The position numbers and the translations under genes were made by a program. Positions 1-6,186 of a stretch of 7,189 bases of DNA are shown here, piece by piece. Numbering within the stretch: the first letter of the stretch is position 1; each line of letters begins with the position of its first letter. The stretch is from Anaerococcus sp. (lineage in GTDB: Bacteria; Bacillota; Clostridia; Tissierellales; Peptoniphilaceae), in contig NZ_JAPJPG010000061.1 of assembly GCF_030825785.1 (NCBI RefSeq), positions 1 to 7,189 on the forward strand. The letters run 5' to 3'. The notes below the pieces were generated by a model, which saw only the letters and a program-made list of their open reading frames with translations, had not been told where the DNA came from and made no database searches.

Positions 1-37
1 CGTGTTGAAAGAAGTATCATTTACTTCTACCAACACG
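1..37 (-). terminator. Stem-loop at window edge, possible terminator of the methionine operon
   Basis: An interrupted inverted repeat: CGTGTTG (1-7) pairs with CAACACG (31-37), and AGAAGTA (10-16) pairs with TACTTCT (22-28), with a 5-base loop and a small internal loop. It lies 36 bases past the stop codon of the leftward cyclase gene, where a terminator would be expected. The U-tract needed for intrinsic termination in the minus direction would fall outside the window, so the call cannot be completed. A purely structural or bidirectional hairpin is the alternative. Confidence 0.35.
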
Positions 38-73
38 ATTTATTATAGACCCATATTAAATGTTAGTAATTGT

Positions 74-808
74 TTAGTATATTGCGTTAACTTCTGCAGA
101 AAATCCTGAGACATTTGATATTTGTGGGTAGGAGATTGTTATTATTGCTCCTTTTGCTGGGAGCTTGTCTAGATTTGTTAGGACTTCTACTTGGTATTTG
201 TCTTGGCTTAGCCAGTAGTATTCTGCTTCTAGAGCCTTGTTTTCGTAGAGTTTGAGGCCTGGGTCGGTGTTTAGGTTTTCGTGGCCTATGGCTGTTAGGT
301 CTCTTTCTTCGTGGAGGAACTTTAAGGCTTCTAGGGACCATCCTGGAGTGTGCTCGATTCCTTTATCGTCCTTGTTGATAAAGGCTTCCTTATCGTGAAA
401 CTTCTTGGACCAGTCTGTTCTAAGTGCTAGGAAGGACTTAGGCTCTATTTGTCCATGTTCTTTTTCGAAGTCTAGGATATCTTCTTTTGTTATCTCATAG
501 TCGGGATTTTTTTCTACTTTGTGGGAGATATCTATTACATATAGGGGAAGGCATCTTTCGGCAAAGGGGATTTGGAGAAGATCTCTTGTGCCTTTGGCGA
601 AGTGGTTTGGGGCATCTATGTGGGTACCGTATTGGCTTCCTATTGTAATTTCGTTACCCCAAAATCCATCTTCGTCTATTGTGGCTATGTCTTCAGTTTT
701 CAGTTTATTAAAGGCTTCGAAGTGGGGGATATCACTTGTTACGACATGACTTAGGCTTATCCACTTCTTGTCTTTAAGTTCTTTTAATAGTTTGGGAGGA
801 TCTGTCAT
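74..808 (-). CDS. Cyclase family protein (metal-dependent hydrolase, kynurenine formamidase-like fold)
   Basis: The 244-aa protein belongs to the cyclase family (PF04199), whose best known member is kynurenine formamidase; others hydrolyse cyclic amides or isatin. The family metal-binding signature is clear at residues 58-70 (SQYGTHIDAPNHF), with H63, D65 and H69 as the probable divalent-metal ligands. A conserved R-T-D-W segment follows at 130-133, and a VEVLTNLDKLP segment at 208-217 matches the usual C-terminal family motif. The length is typical, and there is no signal peptide, so it should be cytosolic. The start ATG overlaps the stop of the upstream methionine synthase gene (TAATG), with GGGGTGA just upstream as ribosome binding site, so translation is probably coupled. 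It shares the Met T-box leader. The family call is firm. The substrate is unknown, and the operon context argues for a methionine or homocysteine-related role rather than tryptophan catabolism. Confidence 0.88.
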   Translation of the reverse strand: MTDPPKLLKELKDKKWISLSHVVTSDIPHFEAFNKLKTEDIATIDEDGFWGNEITIGSQYGTHIDAPNHFAKGTRDLLQIPFAERCLPLYVIDISHKVEKNPDYEITKEDILDFEKEHGQIEPKSFLALRTDWSKKFHDKEAFINKDDKGIEHTPGWSLEALKFLHEERDLTAIGHENLNTDPGLKLYENKALEAEYYWLSQDKYQVEVLTNLDKLPAKGAIITISYPQISNVSGFSAEVNAIY

Positions 809-1968
809 TATTCACCCCAGAACTCTTCTGCTATTTTCTGGCCTTGGTCGATTTTGGCCCATTGCTCATCTTCTGTAAGTTCGTTTCCACAATCGCATGA
901 AGCAAATCCACATTGGTGGGAGAGGTAGAGTCTGTCTTTGTCGATGATTTTGCTAGCTTCTTCTAGGAGGTTAAGGGCTCTTTTTTCATCGTCAAGGGTA
1001 TTGGTCTTGCTTGATAGGAAGCCTAGGACAATTTCTACGTCGTCTCTGTTATTGAAGGCCTCGAGTGCCTTTACTGATCCTGCTCTTTCGTCGTCCCATT
1101 CTAGGTAGAATCTATCGTATTTTAGATTTTTGAAAAATAGGTCGGCGATTGATTCGTAGCTTCCATCGGAGAAGTTTCTAGATGAGTAATTACCCCTACA
1201 ATTGTGAGTGTAGACTCTAAGGCCAAGCTCATGGCCATAGTCTATAACTTCGTTGTTGATGTCGATGTATTTTTGGGCAAGGGCTAGGTTCTTATCTAGG
1301 TCTGTCTGGTTGTTATCGTATTGGTTTTCCTTATTTTCCTTGGCGAATTGTTCCCAAAGACAGTCGTCAAACTGAATGATTTCACCACCAGCGTTTTTGA
1401 AGTCGTCTAGGAAGTCCTTGTAGGCTTGGATCAAATCCTTTAAGAAGTCTTCTTCTGATTTATAGTAAGAAGATTCTTCTATAAATCCAAAGTTTGTTAG
1501 CTCGCCATAGATATGAGATGGGGAAGGGATGCATTGCTTAACTTCAGCTCTTCCATCAACTATATCCTTTAATCTTTTGAAATGGTCGATAAAGACGTGG
1601 TTTTTGCCAGAAACCTTGCCGGTGATCCTTATTCCTATATCTTTTCTTGTCTCAAACTTCTCATCAGAATCTTTTTCTCTGAAGAAATAACCAGTCTTGT
1701 TGATAAATCTCTCGCATCCATCAAGCCCCCAAACGAAGTCAAGGTGCCATAGGGACTTGGAGTACTCACCATCTGTTACTTGAACAAGGCCGTGTTCGAG
1801 TTCTTTTTCGACAATTTCTGCTACTGACTTATCTTCGCACTCTTTGTATCCTTCTAGGTCGTCGTAGAAAGGATAGGTTATATCTTCTCTTCCTTCAATT
1901 TCTCTCTTGTATTTTAGGAGTTCTTCGTTTCTTAGTAATGATCCAACAGTTAAAAATCTTTTTGACAT
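808..1968 (-). CDS. Core-type cobalamin-independent methionine synthase family protein (MetE C-terminal domain, YxjG/YxjH-like)
   Basis: The 386-aa protein matches the catalytic (C-terminal) half of MetE and lacks the N-terminal half of full-length MetE (~750 aa). Stand-alone versions of this size are typical of the Bacillus YxjG/YxjH group. Family landmarks are TVGSLLR (7-13), TDGE with WHLDFVWGLDG (65-84), an IPSPS segment (147-151), FDD (200-202), LEWDDERAG (289-297), GFLSSKT (316-322) and HQCGFAS (351-357). Expected zinc and homocysteine-thiol ligands are present: H255 and C257 in THNCRGN, E290 and C353. The predicted reaction is methyl transfer to homocysteine to form methionine. The methyl donor of short forms is not certain to be methyl-tetrahydrofolate. 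Extra cysteines C358 and C360 follow the zinc ligand. The ATG start has AGAGGT eight bases upstream. It is the first gene after a Met T-box leader and overlaps the cyclase gene by one base. Confidence 0.88.
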   Translation of the reverse strand: MSKRFLTVGSLLRNEELLKYKREIEGREDITYPFYDDLEGYKECEDKSVAEIVEKELEHGLVQVTDGEYSKSLWHLDFVWGLDGCERFINKTGYFFREKDSDEKFETRKDIGIRITGKVSGKNHVFIDHFKRLKDIVDGRAEVKQCIPSPSHIYGELTNFGFIEESSYYKSEEDFLKDLIQAYKDFLDDFKNAGGEIIQFDDCLWEQFAKENKENQYDNNQTDLDKNLALAQKYIDINNEVIDYGHELGLRVYTHNCRGNYSSRNFSDGSYESIADLFFKNLKYDRFYLEWDDERAGSVKALEAFNNRDDVEIVLGFLSSKTNTLDDEKRALNLLEEASKIIDKDRLYLSHQCGFASCDCGNELTEDEQWAKIDQGQKIAEEFWGE

Positions 1969-2002
1969 ATTAATTTACCTCTTTAATAATTTTCTAATAA
2001 TT

Positions 2003-2029
2003 TATACCACTCTAATTTTATTTGGTATA
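2003..2029. repeat. Short inverted repeat in the 5' untranslated region of the methionine synthase gene
   Basis: TATACCA (2003-2009) and TGGTATA (2023-2029) are perfect 7-base inverted arms separated by 13 bases. They lie between the T-box terminator and the start codon, about 35-60 bases upstream of that ATG. The repeat could be an operator or an RNA hairpin acting after the T-box decision. It does not match the streptococcal Met-box (TATAGTT..AACTATA) well. Its function is unknown. Confidence 0.3.
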
Positions 2030-2089
2030 TAGTGGGGACATGTTAACAATTTGGCGCCATAAGAAAATTTAACTATGTATCCTTATATC

Positions 2090-2120
2090 AAAAAAAGCTC
2101 CGTCCCCAAAGGACGAAGCT
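2090..2120 (-). terminator. T-box-controlled intrinsic terminator
   Basis: On the minus strand, GCTTCGTCC pairs with GGACGGAGC through nine positions including one G-T pair, with a short T/G-rich loop. A run of T residues (2091-2096 on the plus strand as A) follows. It sits directly downstream of the T-box sequence, as expected for the attenuator of a T-box riboswitch. It should form when tRNA-Met is charged and be displaced by the antiterminator when it is not. Confidence 0.88.
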
Positions 2121-2346
2121 TAAAGCTCGTGTTACCACCTTAATTTATACTAATCTTGCGATTAATAACTCATCGGGTACTAGCATACCCTATCGCTATA
2201 ACGTGCGAACACGTCTTGCCTTAAATATCGGGCAAGAAACTCAAAGGCCATTTTCAATCTGACTTTTCTAGACTATTCTCACCAACCATAGCCTCTCTGT
2301 GTAGGTCCATCAAATCTACTTTTCTTATCATAGTTTGTTTTCTTGA
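2090..2346 (-). promoter_or_regulatory. T-box riboswitch, methionine-specific (AUG specifier)
   Basis: This leader senses uncharged tRNA and permits readthrough into the methionine synthase-cyclase operon. Stem I is closed by CAAGAAA (2345-2339) with TTTCTTG (2239-2233). It contains the GATAAGAAAAGTA region near its base, the AGAGAG element (about 2298-2293) and a GGTTGGTGAGAA distal region. The specifier loop reads GAAA-ATG-GCCTTTGAG. This aligns position by position with the GAAA-GGC-A..CUUGAG arrangement of the Bacillus glyQS leader and gives AUG at 2251-2249. Hairpins follow: CTTGCC/GGCAAG, ACGTG-TTCG-CACGT (2214-2201) and GGGTA/TACCC. The T-box itself, AAGGTGGTAACACG, lies at 2141-2128. 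Its TGGT would pair with an ACCA tRNA end, meaning discriminator base A, as in tRNA-Met. The terminator closes the leader. Confidence 0.93.
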
Positions 2347-2351
2347 TTCAA

Positions 2352-2380
2352 ATTATACATGGACTTTTGAAACTTGTCAA
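2352..2380 (-). promoter_or_regulatory. Consensus sigma-70/sigma-A promoter of the Met T-box operon
   Basis: On the minus strand a perfect -35 TTGACA (2380-2375) and a perfect -10 TATAAT (2357-2352) are separated by exactly 17 bases. The start point should fall around 2346, just before the 5' side of T-box stem I. A fully consensus promoter suggests constitutive strong initiation, with control left to the T-box attenuator. Confidence 0.92.
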
Positions 2381-2444
2381 ATAAAAAATGAAATAATAAA
2401 AAAGAAGTGGATAGGAAGCTTGAGATATTGCGATTTGTTTAATT

Positions 2445-2597
2445 TTATGTCTTTATCTAGACCGAAGTCGATATATCTCATTCACGTTCCCCTTATGTCG
2501 AGCGTATTCGAGACATCTCTTTTTTCCCCCTTATATCGAGCGTAAGTCGAGATATCTCATTACGTTACCCTTATATCGAGCGTAGTCGAGACATCTC
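2445..2597. repeat. Four tandem copies of a ~39-bp palindromic (REP-like) unit
   Basis: Read on the minus strand, units begin at 2597, 2558, 2519 and 2479 and are 39, 39, 40 and about 35 bases long. The consensus is GAGATNTCTC, then GACTACGCTC, then GATATAAGGG plus an 8-10-base variable tail. The first ten bases are a near-perfect palindrome, and the following TCGA..TCGA can form a small stem. The fourth unit is degenerate. The array lies 14 bases after the cyclo-ligase stop codon. It may act in 3'-end formation or mRNA stability of the leftward operon, since no U-tract terminator is visible there. A diverged pair of the same unit occurs in the inverted repeat near the right edge. Confidence 0.8.
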
Positions 2598-2611
2598 CTT
2601 GCTTTATCTTT

Positions 2612-3145
2612 TTAGAATAACCCCTCTTCAGTCAATATATAATCTAGGGCCATGTCGTTTTTATCTGTTGGAATTTCTATTGATTCGAAGGGGCTCATGA
2701 ATAGGCCTAGGCTTGTTGTTTTGCTATTTGCTAGGAACTTATCGTAGTAGCCTCCTCCGTAGCCTATCCTATTTTTGCTTTTGTCGAAAGTAAGTCCTGG
2801 GACTAGGGTTAAGTCTGGGTTTTCTAGGGAAATATTTGACTTGGTGGTTTTTATTTTGAATTTACCTTCTACTAGGTCTTCGTATTTTTCAAGTTTATTT
2901 GTCTTCATGGTTTTTTCTTCGATGAAGGGAACGTAGACCTCTTTGCCGTCTGCTAGAGCTTTTCGTATTATTTTTTCTGTATTTATTTCTTTATCCATTG
3001 ATACATAGACAAAGATTGTACTTGCATTCTCGTAGAGGTCAGTTTTTATTAGATTTTGATAGATTTTATCTGAATATTCTTCGATTCTTTCTTTACCCAT
3101 TTCACGACGGAGGTTTAGGAAGAATCTTCGCATTTCATTTTTCAT
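2612..3145 (-). CDS. 5-formyltetrahydrofolate cyclo-ligase
   Basis: This 177-aa cytosolic enzyme (MTHFS, YqgN/YgfA family) uses ATP to convert 5-formyltetrahydrofolate into 5,10-methenyltetrahydrofolate, returning a storage or inhibitory folate to the one-carbon pool. The family signature spans residues 114-138, from LVPGLTFD to RIGYGGGYYDKFL, with the glycine-rich RIGYGGGYYD at 126-135. The N-terminal basic segment MKNEMRRFFLNLRREM fits the usual nucleotide-binding start of the family, which supports this ATG. An AAGGA ribosome binding site lies 8 bases upstream, inside the YihY gene. The gene overlaps the upstream YihY gene by 11 bases, so it is the last gene of a three-gene operon and probably translationally coupled. 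Length and motifs are typical. Confidence 0.95.
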   Translation of the reverse strand: MKNEMRRFFLNLRREMGKERIEEYSDKIYQNLIKTDLYENASTIFVYVSMDKEINTEKIIRKALADGKEVYVPFIEEKTMKTNKLEKYEDLVEGKFKIKTTKSNISLENPDLTLVPGLTFDKSKNRIGYGGGYYDKFLANSKTTSLGLFMSPFESIEIPTDKNDMALDYILTEEGLF

Positions 3146-4109
3146 TGTTCTTTTTCCTTATCAATTTGATTATTTTATCCTTAAGGGAAGATTTCTCTTT
3201 TGTCATAGTGTTTTTGTCAAAATAGTCTTCCTTGTAACCTTCTCTGTAGGCCGCTATACATTCTGCTCCTAGGATTAGGATTGTTGATACCATTAGTAGC
3301 CAGATGAAGAGGGCAAGGATTCCTGCAAGTGCTCCGTAGACAAGGGACTGGTTAGAGAAGTTGTTTACGAAGTAGGAGTATATAAAGCTTGCTATAAATA
3401 TGGCGACTGTTGCGAATAATCCTCCACAGAAGGCTTCCTTGACGCTTATCCTGTTGTTGGCGTTGGAAGGGGAGTATCTATAGAATACTCCGACAGCTAT
3501 TGCCATTATGAGGAAGGGAAGGAGGAAGGCTATTAGCTTAAATAAAGGCGATGATATCATATCCAAGGCCTTTTGGATATTTGTGTTAAAATGTACGGTG
3601 ATTTTCTCTATGATTTGGGCATTGAAGATATTTATTATGCTTGTACCATAGATTTGAAATATCAACATAAAGACTATCAAACTTATGAAAATGAGGGTAA
3701 AGATTACGCTCATGAGTCTTTGTTTGATAGCTTGTTTTTGTTTGTGGAGCCCGTAGGCGTGATTTATCGCATTTATTAGCTTGTTGATACCACTTGTCGC
3801 AGACCATAAGGCAAAAATAATCGTCAAGGTTGTGACTGTTGGAGATTGGGAGGAAATAAGTAGAATATCTATCACCTCCGCTATCAGCTCTATTGTAGTA
3901 ATCGGTAAAAAGTCCAAAAATCTATATATGATATCCTCTCTACCTGATATAAAGTAGGACAGTACACTTACGAGAACCATCATAAGTGGTATGGATGCTT
4001 GTAGGAGGTAGAAGGATAGTCCTGCAGAGTAGGTCATGATGTCATGATTTGCTACCCTGTTTATAAGATTTAGGAAAAAGTTCTTTGTCTTAGGCTTGTT
4101 TTGATTCAT
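3135..4109 (-). CDS. YihY/virulence factor BrkB family membrane protein
   Basis: The polytopic inner-membrane protein has about 324 residues and roughly six hydrophobic segments. Numbered from the ATG, they lie near 30-54, 90-106, 132-154, 188-210, 230-250 and 259-284. Family features are the early HDIMTYSAGLSFYLL segment, a YRYSPSNANNR loop after the fourth segment, and the YGALAGILALFIWLL...LGAE segment near the C-terminus. A basic tail follows. The name BrkB comes from a Bordetella locus and does not prove virulence. An old RNase BN assignment for this family is generally regarded as wrong, and the molecular role remains unclear. Two starts are possible: a TTG at 4127, overlapping the peptidase gene by 38 bases, or the ATG at 4109, overlapping it by 20. 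I chose the ATG because the extra six residues add nothing recognisable, although neither has a strong ribosome binding site. It overlaps the cyclo-ligase gene by 11 bases. Confidence 0.88.
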   Translation of the reverse strand: MNQNKPKTKNFFLNLINRVANHDIMTYSAGLSFYLLQASIPLMMVLVSVLSYFISGREDIIYRFLDFLPITTIELIAEVIDILLISSQSPTVTTLTIIFALWSATSGINKLINAINHAYGLHKQKQAIKQRLMSVIFTLIFISLIVFMLIFQIYGTSIINIFNAQIIEKITVHFNTNIQKALDMISSPLFKLIAFLLPFLIMAIAVGVFYRYSPSNANNRISVKEAFCGGLFATVAIFIASFIYSYFVNNFSNQSLVYGALAGILALFIWLLMVSTILILGAECIAAYREGYKEDYFDKNTMTKEKSSLKDKIIKLIRKKNNEK

Positions 4110-6018
4110 CTTTAAGATACTTGTCAAACCACTCTTTTATCGCTCTTAGTCTCTTGATCCTGCCCTTTGGTTTTCCAGATCGAGATAGTTCGTGATTTTC
4201 CCCATGGAAGATATACATCTTGGTATCTGTGCCATTTTCCTTAATTCTAGTATACATTTGTAAGCCCTGCTCTAGTGGACACCTATAGTCTTCGTCAGAG
4301 TGGATGAATAAGGTTGGAGTTGTAACATTTGGGGCGTATTTGATCGGAGATTGGTCCCACATTTTGTTAAGATCAGTCCACATATCACTTGCTGTTTGAT
4401 CAGGAGCGAAGTAATAGCCAATATCTGATACTCCATAGAAGCTTGTCCAGTTTGAGATAGATCTTTGGGAACAAGCTGCTTCGAAACGGTCGGTGTGACC
4501 TATGGTCCAATTTGTCATAAATCCACCATAACTTCCTCCATAGACTCCCATTTTTTCTGTATCAATTTGTGGGTATTTTTCTATGGCAAGGTCGGTAAAG
4601 GCCATGAGGTCATCATAGTCTATATCTCCGTAGCTACCACGAATGTCGGAGAACTTGACTCCTCTACCGCTTGACCCGTGTGGGTTGGTGTAGATTACCA
4701 TGTAGCCTGCTGATGCAAACATTTGGTGTTCGTGGTGGAAGATATCAGAAAATTCTGTCTTTGGTCCACCATGGACAGAAAGAAGGGTCGGATATTTCTT
4801 ATTCTTATCGAAGTCCTTTGGAAGGAGGACGTAACCGGTAAGTTCGTCTCCATTTGATGTGAAGTCGAAAGTCTCGATAGAGAGGACATCTGTTGGGACT
4901 TTGTTTTCTATGAGAGTTTCCCCAGTATTTTTACTCTTAAGCTCAGAAAGAGTGTCAACTCCCATTGCTAGGTAGTAGATATCATCATTTGCTAGGACGA
5001 AGTCTTCAACGCCTTCTGAGATTTCTTCTCTTATATCTCCATCAAGACTTATGGATAAGAGTTTGGACTTTTCAAAGTCAGTAACTACAAAATATAGCCT
5101 GTCGCCCTTTACATCGAAGGTCCTAGAAGATCCAAACCTCGCATCAGTACCTATAGAATTACCAAAGTCCATATCGAAATCGTCTGGGCTAATTTTCTTA
5201 TAATCTCCCTCAAAGTCACATGAATAAATAAAACAATCTTCATTGACCCCGCCCTTTTTCATATCGGTCGCTACAAAGACTATCCTATCTTCGATAAATC
5301 TTGCAGTGTAGTAGGAAAATTCATTTTCGATTAGAAGAGTCATTTCACCTGATTTAATATCTAGGAGGAGGAGGTCTTCCTTAAGCTCCATTACAGAATT
5401 ATTTGTAAAATTCCCTCTAAGAAGAAGAATCTTGCTATTATCCTCATTGATATCAACAAAGGATAGATTGTCATCTGCCTTAAAGTCTTTAATCAATCGA
5501 AGCTTATCATTTTCTCTATCATAAAAATATAGGGCAGAGTCCCTGTCTTTGATAAAGCCTAGTCCGTTTAGGTAAAAAGGAAGCTTGTCTATTTCCTTGA
5601 AGTAGGAGTCTTCCTTATCTTTTTCTTTCTCTTCCTTGCCTAACTTATCCTTAGCCTTTAGGAGAAAAATGTCATCTCCTAAGTGTTTTATCAGATCGAC
5701 ATCCTTGTCAATAGAAAAGTACTTATGTCCTAGGCCTGTACCATCTTTTACATAGAAAATATCAGACTCATCTGAAGATTCCTTCTTGTAGACTATATTA
5801 GAATCCTTATTGAAGGTAGAAATAGAGGCCTTATTGTCATCACTTATCTGATAGTTCTCGCAGGTTTCGGTATCATAAATCCATAAATTGCTATCGTATC
5901 TGTTTTCTTTATAATTTCCCTTAGTCTTCTTGTAGGAAATTTTTCTATAATCATCTGAAATATCGAGACTAGATAAGAATTCATAGTCCAAGATATCTCT
6001 TAATTTTGTATCTTTCAT
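4090..6018 (-). CDS. S9 family serine peptidase (acylaminoacyl-peptidase / prolyl oligopeptidase-like)
   Basis: The 642-aa protein has a typical S9 two-domain layout: an N-terminal beta-propeller-like region (about 1-380) and a C-terminal alpha/beta-hydrolase domain (about 385-635). The nucleophile is S496 in GVYGGSYGGF. The acid is probably D577 in HSDEDYRCP and the base H609 in FHGENHELSRSGKP. HGGP at 416-419 supplies the oxyanion region. No signal peptide or membrane segment is seen, so it should act on short peptides in the cytosol, as expected for S9C acylaminoacyl-peptidases. Exact substrate preference cannot be read from sequence. An insertion rich in K, E and D (about 122-143) lies in the propeller. 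The ATG start has a strong AAAGGAG ribosome binding site five bases upstream. It is the first gene of the leftward operon, and its end overlaps the YihY gene. Confidence 0.93.
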   Translation of the reverse strand: MKDTKLRDILDYEFLSSLDISDDYRKISYKKTKGNYKENRYDSNLWIYDTETCENYQISDDNKASISTFNKDSNIVYKKESSDESDIFYVKDGTGLGHKYFSIDKDVDLIKHLGDDIFLLKAKDKLGKEEKEKDKEDSYFKEIDKLPFYLNGLGFIKDRDSALYFYDRENDKLRLIKDFKADDNLSFVDINEDNSKILLLRGNFTNNSVMELKEDLLLLDIKSGEMTLLIENEFSYYTARFIEDRIVFVATDMKKGGVNEDCFIYSCDFEGDYKKISPDDFDMDFGNSIGTDARFGSSRTFDVKGDRLYFVVTDFEKSKLLSISLDGDIREEISEGVEDFVLANDDIYYLAMGVDTLSELKSKNTGETLIENKVPTDVLSIETFDFTSNGDELTGYVLLPKDFDKNKKYPTLLSVHGGPKTEFSDIFHHEHQMFASAGYMVIYTNPHGSSGRGVKFSDIRGSYGDIDYDDLMAFTDLAIEKYPQIDTEKMGVYGGSYGGFMTNWTIGHTDRFEAACSQRSISNWTSFYGVSDIGYYFAPDQTASDMWTDLNKMWDQSPIKYAPNVTTPTLFIHSDEDYRCPLEQGLQMYTRIKENGTDTKMYIFHGENHELSRSGKPKGRIKRLRAIKEWFDKYLKDESKQA

Positions 6019-6044
6019 ACTTACTCCTTTACATATCTTTCTTT

Positions 6045-6050
6045 ATTATA
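6045..6050 (-). promoter_or_regulatory. Possible -10 element of the peptidase operon promoter
   Basis: A perfect minus-strand TATAAT lies 27 bases upstream of the peptidase start codon. No good -35 hexamer is found 16-18 bases further upstream (AGTGTC at 17), and there is no extended -10 TG. In such AT-rich DNA a chance match is possible, so this is a candidate only. Confidence 0.4.
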
Positions 6051-6111
6051 CTTTATTAAAAATATCGGACACTATTATTAGTAATATTAAGGATAGAAAT
6101 CGTAAGAGGAC

Positions 6112-6124
6112 TGATAAATTATCA
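6112..6124. promoter_or_regulatory. Palindrome TGATAA-A-TTATCA, possible operator
   Basis: A perfect 6-1-6 palindrome lies between the divergent peptidase and hpf promoters. It resembles the half-sites of the Fur/PerR 7-1-7 box (TGATAAT-N-ATTATCA) but is one base shorter per arm. It ends 9 bases upstream of the putative hpf -35. It may be an operator, but a chance match in AT-rich DNA cannot be excluded. Confidence 0.25.
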
Positions 6125-6133
6125 TAAGAAAAC

Positions 6134-6158
6134 GTTTATTATTTATGATTATGGGTAA
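6134..6158 (+). promoter_or_regulatory. Sigma-B-like promoter upstream of hpf
   Basis: GTTTAT (6134-6139) and GGGTAA (6153-6158) are separated by 13 bases and closely resemble the sigma-B consensus GTTTAA-N12-15-GGGTAT. The start point would fall near 6165, leaving a ~22-base leader with the AGGAGG ribosome binding site. Transcription of hpf homologues (yvyD) from sigma-B promoters is established in Bacillus, which makes the match more believable. The overlapping TAAAAT (6156-6161) could instead be a poor sigma-A -10. Confidence 0.5.
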
Positions 6159-6186
6159 AATAATAAAAAGACAATAGGAGGGTATT

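Noticed and set aside
519..754. Plus-strand open frames inside the cyclase gene
   Set aside because: They are antisense shadows of a gene with clear family motifs and have no ribosome binding sites or recognisable domains.
2023..2060. Internal promoter between T-box terminator and methionine synthase (TTGTTA, TATATA)
   Set aside because: Spacings between candidate hexamers are about 12 or 23 bases, too far from 17. The strong upstream promoter explains transcription.
2391..2444. Intrinsic terminator for the peptidase-YihY-cyclo-ligase operon
   Set aside because: A T-rich run follows CCACTTC on the minus strand, but no convincing GC-rich stem precedes it, so I could not support a terminator call.
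2445..2597. CRISPR array
   Set aside because: Units are contiguous ~39-bp copies whose tails are short and partly similar. There are no unique 30-40-bp spacers and no cas genes nearby.
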